Source: Paludibaculum fermentans_A (GTDB lineage Bacteria > Acidobacteriota > Terriglobia > Bryobacterales > Bryobacteraceae). From it: 64,000 bases of DNA. The DNA lies in NCBI RefSeq assembly GCF_051172195.1, contig NZ_JBPJAQ010000001.1, forward strand, positions 6,510,001 to 6,574,000, given 5' to 3'. Shown here in pieces: positions 8,429 through 15,479 of this stretch. A program made the translations under genes and the position numbers. Below the pieces are notes generated by a model. It saw only the letters and a list, made by a program, of their open reading frames with translations. It was not told the origin of the DNA and did no database searches. Numbering within the stretch: position 1 is the first letter of the stretch; each line of letters begins with the position of its first letter.

Positions 8429-10426
8429 TTACATCACGAACCGAACGCCGCCGGTGAACATGTTCGAGCGGAAGCCTTCGTAGTAGTAGGTAGGCTGGTG
8501 CAGCCCATAGTACTTCCACTCCGAGAAGAACTCCAGCTTGGGTGTCACGGGGAGTTGAATCCGGCCCTGCGGCTGATAGTAGTTCGACGGGCGGGTGCCC
8601 GACGTAGTGACGAACGAGCCGCCGAAGGTCAGATGTCCACTGTAGTTCTTGCCGAGCGGCAACCGCAAGTCGGCCATGAGCGTGCCGCTGTGCGCGTTGT
8701 CCCTGTAAAGGGATTGAACCGGAAAGAGCCCCAGGGGATAGAGGTAATTGAAGTCGCTCCTGATGGTGGAGCGGGTATAGTCCGCGATGATGCTGATCCG
8801 CTTACCGTCGTTCGGCAGCCATTGCAGGTTGGCCGAAGTAGACTGGGAGACCGCGTCGAGGTTGATGCCTGTCGTGGGGTTCTTGTTGTCGAACCGGGCG
8901 TAAATCAGGTTGAACAACATGCTCTTGGGCAGGGTGACGCGGCTTTGCAAATTGATACGTTTGGTGTCCATCAGGCCGCTGCGATAGTAGGTCTTCACGC
9001 CGTCGGCCAGTTCGAAGTCGCCGGTGACGGTCAACCGGGTGACCGGCCGGGCGAGGAAGCCGAACAGCCCGATGTGGCGCTGCAACTGGCCGCGTTCCAC
9101 CGGATTGTTGGTGATGAACTGGTTGGCCTTCAGGACGACATCCCCCCATTCGTAGCGGTAGCCGCCGCGGACGGTGTATTTCTTCGAGATGTCGTACAGG
9201 GCTTCCACCTGCTGGCGGTTGCGGCTGACGTCGAGACGCTCGCCGTCGGTACCGGTGATGGGCGTTCCGGTGGTGGCCGTGGAAGTGAGGAAGTAGGAGG
9301 TGGTCAGGACGCCGCTGCCGCTGGTGTGGAAACGGTCGGTTTCCCAGGTGGTGCGGACGCGCAGGCGTTCCATGGGCCGGAGTTCGGCGGAGGCGCTGGC
9401 GGAGGTGTGCGGCATGCGCACGTTGCCGTAATAAGAGTCGGTGATCTGCGGGATGACCAGCAGGGGGTCTTCACCCGAGACCAGGCTACCCTTCAACGTG
9501 TCGGTGTAAGAGGCGTAGGTCTTGGGGGATGTCCGGACGAGCGAACCGGAGAGGTCGAGCCAGTTGAACGGGTTGGCGGTGAGCAGCACCTTGGTGTAGG
9601 CGCCGTTGCCGCGGACGCGATAGTACTGGGCTCCGCTCAGCAGGTAGAGCGACTGGCCCAGGTAGGGGGCCGTCCGGTTGCCGGTGAGCTTCTCTGTGGA
9701 ATAGACGCCCTGGTCGTCCTTGAAGTTCGTGCCGCCTTCTTCCAGCGTCACGTGCCAGCGGTTCATCTCGATGCGGACGCCGCCGCGCACTTCGTTCATA
9801 CCCCAGGTGATCAGGTTCCGCAAGGGGTATTCGTTCATGTCGGCGACGAGCGTGGTGATGCCGTTGCCGCTATCGGAGTTCCGTGAGTAGCCGATGTAGG
9901 GCATGATGCGGCCGCCGGGGAAGAGGGTGAGCTCGTTCTCGAAGTTGCGGCGCGTGGTGTCGTAGGAACGCTGGTTCAGGTAGACACCTTTGTTTGCGGT
10001 GACATCGGCGAACGACGGGAGGTAGTTGTAGTAGGCGATGTTCGAGTAGTTGCCTACATAGCGGTAGATGCCGCGTTTCTGCACGTCGAACCGGGCGGTA
10101 TTGTAAGGATCGCCGCCCCAGTTGTAGCCCTGGATCCGCAGGCTGGTGAACAGGCGGTTGGCCGCGGGTTCATAGCCGACGTCCATGCCCAGCAGGCGCG
10201 TGCCCTGGCTGAGATTGACGAGGCTGCGGTAAGTGTTGAAGTCGCCGGCGTGCCCGACCCAGCGTGCGCCGAGGTCGATGTAGCCGGTGAGTTCCTTCTC
10301 TTTTTGAGGCTGCGGCGATGCGGCGGCCGCCTTCTCGTCCTTCTTCTCGGTTGTGGCTTCCTTTTTGTCGGCAGACTCCTGCGCCAGAAGCGTCAGCGGC
10401 AGAAGCAATGCCAGCCAGATTCTCAT
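8429..10426 (-). CDS. MtrB/PioB-like outer-membrane beta-barrel of a porin-cytochrome conduit
   Basis: This 665-aa exported protein has a signal peptide (MRIWLALLLPLTLLAQ), a short Lys/Glu/Ala-rich linker and then long stretches of alternating polar and aromatic residues ending in GGVRFVM. That is the pattern of a large outer-membrane barrel. Its size is close to MtrB, and its gene is translationally coupled by a 4-base overlap to the MtrA/DmsE-like decaheme gene. This order and pairing are the main evidence for the assignment. The CXXC found near the N-terminus of Shewanella MtrB is absent. I infer that it sheathes the decaheme cytochrome so electrons can cross the outer membrane. Confidence 0.8.
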   Translation of the reverse strand: MRIWLALLLPLTLLAQESADKKEATTEKKDEKAAAASPQPQKEKELTGYIDLGARWVGHAGDFNTYRSLVNLSQGTRLLGMDVGYEPAANRLFTSLRIQGYNWGGDPYNTARFDVQKRGIYRYVGNYSNIAYYNYLPSFADVTANKGVYLNQRSYDTTRRNFENELTLFPGGRIMPYIGYSRNSDSGNGITTLVADMNEYPLRNLITWGMNEVRGGVRIEMNRWHVTLEEGGTNFKDDQGVYSTEKLTGNRTAPYLGQSLYLLSGAQYYRVRGNGAYTKVLLTANPFNWLDLSGSLVRTSPKTYASYTDTLKGSLVSGEDPLLVIPQITDSYYGNVRMPHTSASASAELRPMERLRVRTTWETDRFHTSGSGVLTTSYFLTSTATTGTPITGTDGERLDVSRNRQQVEALYDISKKYTVRGGYRYEWGDVVLKANQFITNNPVERGQLQRHIGLFGFLARPVTRLTVTGDFELADGVKTYYRSGLMDTKRINLQSRVTLPKSMLFNLIYARFDNKNPTTGINLDAVSQSTSANLQWLPNDGKRISIIADYTRSTIRSDFNYLYPLGLFPVQSLYRDNAHSGTLMADLRLPLGKNYSGHLTFGGSFVTTSGTRPSNYYQPQGRIQLPVTPKLEFFSEWKYYGLHQPTYYYEGFRSNMFTGGVRFVM

Positions 10427-11391
10427 CGCAGCAACGCCCCATTCACGTTAGAACCGTGGATCTTCTGATGACAGGTGGTGCAGTTGCGGAACCGCGGGCT
10501 GCGCAGATCGTGCAGCGCCGGGGGGATCCCGCCCACCGTCGAGGCCGCGGGAGGTGTCTGGATATTGGAGTGGCACTCCAGGCACAACGGCGCGACTTCG
10601 GCCCGTTTGAGCATGCGCGGATTGACTGATCCGTGGGGCTCGTGGCAGATGGAACAGGGTTCGTTGCGGTTGGGCGCGTGTTCAAAAACGAACGGGCCGC
10701 GCTTGTCGGCGTGGCAAGCGAAACAACCAGGCTCGTTGCCGCCCGACAGGCGGAGATTGCGGTTCTGGTTGCTGGCATGCGGGTTGTGGCAGCCGGTGCA
10801 GCTCATGGCGCCTTCCGGTACGCGGTGATGATTGGGCTTATTGAAGCTGGCAGCCACATCACGATGGCAGCTTGAGCATTTCTGATTGATGCCGGTGGTC
10901 CGCTTGAACTGGTACGCGCTCGACTCCTCGCCCTGCTTGTGCATGTTGTGGCAGGAGGTGCAGGGTACGTTGTTGCGGGCATGGCTGCTCTGCAGCCGGC
11001 CGACGTGCGTCTGCTGATTCTTATGGCAGTTCAGGCACATGGCGTCGATCGCCGAGGCCTTCATCTGTTTCGGGCTGCGGATGTCATCGGCCGAATTGGT
11101 CTCTGCGTGGACGGAACCCGGCCCGTGGCACGATTCGCAGGCTTTGGTCTCCCAACCGCGCTTCTTGTTGGTTTCGAGGATGGAATGAGGATTCTTTTTA
11201 AAAGCAGTGCTGATGTCCTCGTGACAACCCGCGCAGGTTTCCGACCCTATGAATTCTTTCTTCGCTGGCGCGGCAGGTTTAGCTTCCTGCTGCGCCGCGG
11301 TTTTGTCCGGCGGCTTCTGATCCTGTGACGCACCCGCCGCCCAAACCGACAGCGCCACCGCCGCGGTCCACGGCAATAACCGGAAAGTCAT
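10423..11391 (-). CDS. MtrA/DmsE-like periplasmic decaheme cytochrome c
   Basis: This 322-aa exported protein has ten CXXCH motifs in order: CAGCH, CESCH, CLNCH, CTSCH, CSSCH, CTGCH, CFACH, CSICH, CLECH and CTTCH. This spacing and length match the MtrA/DmsE/PioA family, the heme wire that threads the outer-membrane barrel. Family phrases such as ETCAGCHEDI and CTGCHNPH are present. A Lys/Ala/Pro-rich linker follows the signal peptide. The gene overlaps the barrel gene by 4 bases and lies 66 bases after the OmcA/MtrC-like gene, with a hairpin in that gap. Confidence 0.93.
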   Translation of the reverse strand: MTFRLLPWTAAVALSVWAAGASQDQKPPDKTAAQQEAKPAAPAKKEFIGSETCAGCHEDISTAFKKNPHSILETNKKRGWETKACESCHGPGSVHAETNSADDIRSPKQMKASAIDAMCLNCHKNQQTHVGRLQSSHARNNVPCTSCHNMHKQGEESSAYQFKRTTGINQKCSSCHRDVAASFNKPNHHRVPEGAMSCTGCHNPHASNQNRNLRLSGGNEPGCFACHADKRGPFVFEHAPNRNEPCSICHEPHGSVNPRMLKRAEVAPLCLECHSNIQTPPAASTVGGIPPALHDLRSPRFRNCTTCHQKIHGSNVNGALLR

Positions 11392-11409
11392 GAGTTCTCC
11401 CGATCTGAG

Positions 11410-11441
11410 AAAAAGGGGCAGGTCCCTTGCGAAACCTGCCC
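11410..11441 (-). terminator. Intra-operon hairpin with U-tract (attenuator-like)
   Basis: On the minus strand GGGCAGGT and ACCTGCCC pair as a perfect 8-bp stem with a 10-base loop, followed by CCTTTTTCT. It lies between the outer decaheme gene and the MtrA-like gene. Partial termination here would make more of the first cytochrome than of the downstream conduit parts. Confidence 0.7.
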
Positions 11442-11457
11442 GTAGTTTTGTTCTAGC

Positions 11458-13587
11458 TTACTGCGCGTGCACCTTGCTGACGGCGAAGTCTGCGCTGGGA
11501 CCGTGGCAGGTCGCGCAGCTCTCGCCCAGCGCTGAGGTGTTGGCCAGGGCATGCGATGCCGCATCCTTGCTGGCGTGGCAGCTCAGGCAGGCCGCCGAGG
11601 CGGTTCCAGCCGTGGTGAGCCAGCCCCTCGGATCCGTGACAGGCAGGATGCCGGCGGCCGGCAGGTTCTGCGTGTTGGTGGAGTGGCACATGTTGCAGCT
11701 TCTGGCGGAAGCCGGCTCAGGGAAGGCCGCTCCGTTGAAGTTGATCGCGGCGCTGCCAAACCCGTAGATCGTATAGTCGCGGGGCTGTTCCTTGCCGGTG
11801 TGGATGCGGTGCACCATCGAGGCCATGCTGATGGACTCGTTCGGAGCCTGGGCAGCCGGACGGCGGGCGGCGTCGGTCATGTTCGGGTTGTGGCAGATCA
11901 CGCAATTCTGGATTTCATTGCGATTCTCGCCGTGCAGGGTCAGATTGTAGTGGCAGTTGTTGCAGGTCGCCGTTTCGACGATCTTCCGGCGTTCCACCAC
12001 AGCCGTGCCGTCCACCGAGAAGAACTTCACATCGTTGGGGATGTTGACTTCATAGGTGCGCTGCTTCTGCGTGCCGGTGAGAATCGTCTCGTCCGTGCGG
12101 CCTTCGACTGCGAACACCCACGTGCCCGTGGCGCCGGTGGGGATCACCTTGCTGAAGGTGTACTTGTACGTGCCCGGTCCGCCGGTCATGCTGGTGACCG
12201 TCAGGTTGTCGGTGACATACCCGTTCGTGCCGGTACCGCTGATGCCCGTGCCGTAGTCGGTGGTCGGGCCGGCCAGAGTGATGGCCAGACGTCCGCGGCC
12301 TGCGCCGGGGATCAGTTCCTTGATGTCCATGTCAGCGCCGGAAAGGTCCTTCAACGAGATGGTGAGAACCGGCTGCTGGCCCGGCTTCGCATTCTCGATG
12401 CTGACGATCTTGGCGACGGCGCCGCGCGTGAGGGAGGAGGCCTGCTCAACGACGTGCGCGCCCTTAATAGAGGCGTCGAAGTCGATTTCGCCCTGCGGAA
12501 TGTGGCAGGTGGAGCACTGGTTGTCGGTCGCCTGCGGCAGACCGACGTGGCCTTCGCCGGTGGCGAAATTGGTGGTGTCGTGGCAGGAACCGCAAGCGGT
12601 ACGCGAAGGCTGCGTCAGCCAGGCGTCCTTCTGGGTCGCGGTATTGCCCTTTTCGTGGCACCACTGGCAGTTGTTGGGCTTCGACGGCATGTTGACCGCG
12701 GAGAAGTCGCTCACCGCATTGCCGAAACCGACGATCTGATACTTGCCGCCCGCCTGCACGCTGGCCAGGCTGCTGCCGGCATGGATCTTGTGCACCATCG
12801 GGGTCATGTCGATCGTGTTGCCCGTCTCGGGATTGGTGTTGTCCACCGTCACGCCGTTCAGGGTATAAGCCGGCGTATGGCAGATGACGCAGACTTCCAC
12901 GCCTTTGCGAGAGCCGCCGTGGAACGACAGATCGTCGTGGCACTTGTCGCACGAAGAAGTGCTGATCACGTCACGAACCTTCTTCACCGCCGTACCATCC
13001 GGAACAAAGCTGTAAGTCGTGCTTGCATAGTTCGTTCCGAGGTCGAATTCGGTCAGGTTCCGGCTGCCATAGATGGCCACGGTGTGCGTTGCCGTCTTGT
13101 CATAGCTCGCCGGCAGCTTGGTGCCGAACGTGTAGTCATACACGCCGTCAGAGACTTTGACGTACCGGCCGCCCGTGTCGGCGGCGGCTTGGCGGGCCTG
13201 CTTGCCAACCGTCGGCGCATACGTGCTCGTCTTCAAACGGCTCGAATACGACTGATAGAACTTGTTGCCGCTCGGGATGGTCGCCAGAATGAAGCTGGAG
13301 CTGACCGCCCCCGGCGTGTTGATGCCTTCGCGTTCCAGGGCGGCGCCTTTGGGATCGGTCATCTTGAACCGAACCGTCAAGGTGCCGTCAGACGCAATAC
13401 TCGGGCTCACCACCGTGAACACAAGGCCTGGACGGACGAAGTTCACCAAAGCTTCATCCGCGTAGAACGCCTTGTCGCGCTCTGTGAAGGGCGGTTTCGT
13501 CGAGCTGACCAGCGCAGTGGATGCTAACAGCACCATCACCACGAGAGTCCACTTCATCCAGCCCTTGGAGCGTTGATGCAAGCGCAT
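11458..13587 (-). CDS. OmcA/MtrC-family decaheme c-type cytochrome
   Basis: This is a 709-aa exported decaheme cytochrome of the outer-surface type. Heme sites come in two sets of five, separated by beta-rich segments: CDKCH, CVICH, CQWCH, CGSCH, CSTCH, then CNNCH, CVICH, CNMCH, CLSCH, CATCH. Each set has the family phrase HKIHAG or HRIHTG, which matches the split pentaheme plan of MtrC/OmcA. The start at 13587 has a good ribosome site (AAGGAG) and a signal peptide. The upstream ATG at 13614 has none. No lipobox Cys follows the signal peptide, unlike Shewanella MtrC, so surface attachment must differ. As first gene of the cluster it would be the external terminal reductase or electron donor. 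Confidence 0.92.
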   Translation of the reverse strand: MRLHQRSKGWMKWTLVVMVLLASTALVSSTKPPFTERDKAFYADEALVNFVRPGLVFTVVSPSIASDGTLTVRFKMTDPKGAALEREGINTPGAVSSSFILATIPSGNKFYQSYSSRLKTSTYAPTVGKQARQAAADTGGRYVKVSDGVYDYTFGTKLPASYDKTATHTVAIYGSRNLTEFDLGTNYASTTYSFVPDGTAVKKVRDVISTSSCDKCHDDLSFHGGSRKGVEVCVICHTPAYTLNGVTVDNTNPETGNTIDMTPMVHKIHAGSSLASVQAGGKYQIVGFGNAVSDFSAVNMPSKPNNCQWCHEKGNTATQKDAWLTQPSRTACGSCHDTTNFATGEGHVGLPQATDNQCSTCHIPQGEIDFDASIKGAHVVEQASSLTRGAVAKIVSIENAKPGQQPVLTISLKDLSGADMDIKELIPGAGRGRLAITLAGPTTDYGTGISGTGTNGYVTDNLTVTSMTGGPGTYKYTFSKVIPTGATGTWVFAVEGRTDETILTGTQKQRTYEVNIPNDVKFFSVDGTAVVERRKIVETATCNNCHYNLTLHGENRNEIQNCVICHNPNMTDAARRPAAQAPNESISMASMVHRIHTGKEQPRDYTIYGFGSAAINFNGAAFPEPASARSCNMCHSTNTQNLPAAGILPVTDPRGWLTTAGTASAACLSCHASKDAASHALANTSALGESCATCHGPSADFAVSKVHAQ

Positions 13588-14319
13588 GTTGCTCTCCTTA
13601 TCTATTATTTCCACTCACTACAGCGTGACCGCCGTTGCCGCAATACACGGCTCAGCATCTGCACAGCATGAACCAGTCCAAACTCGGGCGAATCCTGAAC
13701 TTGCGAGTAATAGACCTGAAATCAGTAGTTTACGTTTTTTGCTGGAAATCTCCACAGCGGACTTTCTCGTCCAGCTTGGGTGAAAGCCACCAGCATTGGG
13801 TGAATCCCCCCAACTCATACATTCCCCAGAAGAAAACGGCTCGTCCCTTACGGTTTCCTAATCTGAATTGTCGATGTCTGCCTCACATCGGAACGCATGG
13901 TATGGATTCAAGGCCGAAATCCGGGGTTGGGCCGCCAACCCGCTCGGGCCGACTGGCGGAAACCGCCCCTTACCGTCCCAGCGGCGCTCCGGCACAGCCT
14001 GCCGAATCCGCCCTTGCGCAATAATTGACTGGTTGGGGCATTTGGGAGTGCGCAACCTCACCCACCCACCCAGACAGGGCTCGCCCAGATTCAGTTTCGC
14101 GGCGGGGTCAAACGTTCGTACAATGAGCTTCATTGACCAGGCGAAGGGATACTTCCAGGCAGACGGCCGACGCGGCAGAAATCCATGAGGAATCTGCCGG
14201 TTTGCGACTTTTAGTGGAATGCCGGAACCAACCCGTGAAGCTCTGCGGCCAACGGCGTGCTGCGCCCCTGCCGGACCACCGCTGGCGATGAAGAACCAAC
14301 TGTGAGAGAAATCCTGTCC
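13588..14319. other. 730-bp gap without a credible gene; likely control region of the cytochrome operon
   Basis: No frame here shows the GC-rich third-position bias of the neighbours, and the left half is visibly richer in A and T. It holds a direct repeat TTGGGTGAA at 13776-13784 and 13796-13804, exactly 20 bases apart, which could be two regulator half-sites on one face of the helix. It also holds a 7-bp stem (CGGCAGA/TCTGCCG, 14173-14199). I saw no tRNA or known riboswitch pattern by eye. Confidence 0.5.
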
Positions 14320-15444
14320 ATGCCGCCGGAACTCAATGCTGGGGCCGAAGCCAGCTGGGATCTGTACGTCCTGTGCGCTGCCCTGGTGGTGGTCCTGCTC
14401 ATCACCGCGTATGGGTTGTACTCCAGGTATCAGTACGGCCAGTTGCCGGAACTGCGGCTGCAGTCGGACAGCGCCGTCGCCGCGCAGGGCAGCCTGGACC
14501 ACTGCGTCATTATTCCCGCGCGCAACGACGAACAGGTGATCGGCCGGGCGGTCCGCAGCTTTCCGGAGTCGCTGCGCGTCGTTGTTGACGATCACTCCAC
14601 CGACGCCACGGCCGCCCACGCCGAGGAAGCGGGGGCTACGGTGCGGGTGGCGCGGCCCATGGAGCGCGGCTGGCTCAGCAAGTCCAACGCCTGCTGGACG
14701 GGCGCCCTCTATACCGATTCGGCCTGGATTCTCTTTGCCGATCCCGACACCTGGTATGAGCCGCGATTCCTGCCGTCACTGCTGGCCTACGCGGCCGGCA
14801 AGAGCCTGCACGCGGCGACAGTGCTGCCACGCCAGATCCTGGTGACCTGGTATGAAAAGATGCTGGTTCCTTACGCCATGGGACTCACGTTTACAGGCGT
14901 CAGCGCCCGCAACCTGAACAATCCAAAGCACCCCGAGGCGATGGCGAACGGCCAGTGCCTGCTCTTCCGGCGCAGCGCGTATAACTTCATTGGAGGCCAC
15001 AAGGCGGTGGCTTCTCACCCGTTGGAAGACCTGGCGCTGGCACGGCTGATCAAACGGCATCGCATGAGCATGGCGGTGCTGCGCTGTGAAAGCATGGCCC
15101 AAACGCGGATGTTCCACTCCTTCGGCGGCGCTTGGCGCGGGCTGGAATGGATGGTGCTGCACTCCGCACGCGGCTATGGGAAGGCGCCGCTTCTATTTCT
15201 GGCTGCAATCCTGGTGAGCACCTTCTGGCTGCCCCTGCTGGTGACCCTGATTGACTGGAAGTACGATCTGCCGGCGGCGATCCTGTTTGTGACCCCAATC
15301 CTGGCCTGGCGCGCCTGGTATGGCTCCCTGCTGCGGGCGCTCTGGGCGCCTCTGGCACTGTGCCTTTTTCCGCTGATCGCCTTCACGGCACTGGTCCGGG
15401 GCGCGCTCGGCTCGATGACCGATTCACAAGGCAGACGGGTGTAA
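14320..15444 (+). CDS. Family 2 glycosyltransferase with membrane helices (CrtQ/HpnB-like)
   Basis: This is a GT2-type glycosyltransferase of about 374 aa. It has one N-terminal membrane helix (VLCAALVVVLLITAYGLYS) and a GT-A domain. The domain starts at HCVIIPARNDEQVIGRAVRS, has VVDDHSTD (nucleotide binding) and FADPDTWYEP (the metal-binding DxD variant), and later HPLEDLALARLIKRHR. Two or three C-terminal helices follow. The layout resembles carotenoid- or hopanoid-linked transferases such as CrtQ and HpnB; the acceptor here is unknown. The ATG at 14320 puts the helix near the N-terminus, but a GTG at 14302 or the ATG at 14257 in the same frame are possible. Confidence 0.85.
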   Translation: MPPELNAGAEASWDLYVLCAALVVVLLITAYGLYSRYQYGQLPELRLQSDSAVAAQGSLDHCVIIPARNDEQVIGRAVRSFPESLRVVVDDHSTDATAAHAEEAGATVRVARPMERGWLSKSNACWTGALYTDSAWILFADPDTWYEPRFLPSLLAYAAGKSLHAATVLPRQILVTWYEKMLVPYAMGLTFTGVSARNLNNPKHPEAMANGQCLLFRRSAYNFIGGHKAVASHPLEDLALARLIKRHRMSMAVLRCESMAQTRMFHSFGGAWRGLEWMVLHSARGYGKAPLLFLAAILVSTFWLPLLVTLIDWKYDLPAAILFVTPILAWRAWYGSLLRALWAPLALCLFPLIAFTALVRGALGSMTDSQGRRV

Positions 15445-15459
15445 GCGCTTGGGCGTAAA

Positions 15460-15477
15460 CTTGGAATCGATTCCAAG
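15460..15477. promoter_or_regulatory. Perfect 18-bp palindrome abutting the GH95 start codon
   Basis: CTTGGAATCGATTCCAAG is a perfect palindrome ending 2 bases before the ATG at 15480. There is no Shine-Dalgarno sequence between them. It looks like a dimeric repressor operator (LacI or similar) placed to block initiation of the fucosidase gene. A smaller palindrome, AAGCGCTT, lies at 15443-15450. Confidence 0.55.
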
Positions 15478-15479
15478 CC

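Noticed and set aside
8249..9886. 545-codon open frame antisense to the barrel gene
   Set aside because: It overlaps two well-supported minus-strand genes and its translation has no signal, domain or start context.
11551..13527. 658-codon open frame antisense to the mtrC-like gene
   Set aside because: Long only because GC-rich codon bias keeps the antisense frame open. The translation is Arg/Ala/Val/Gly filler without motifs, while the minus strand encodes ten heme sites.
13618..13818. 66-codon minus-strand frame before mtrC with a signal-like hydrophobic run
   Set aside because: Third-position GC is about 40 percent against a strongly GC-rich bias in real neighbours, and it has no ribosome site, so I treat the region as intergenic.
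13588..13870. c-di-GMP (GEMM) riboswitch, often found before multiheme cytochromes
   Set aside because: I looked for the conserved GEMM core on the minus strand and did not see it; a covariance search would settle this.
13858..14619. 253-codon minus-strand frame over the gap and the glycosyltransferase start
   Set aside because: It overlaps the glycosyltransferase coding region and shows no domain.
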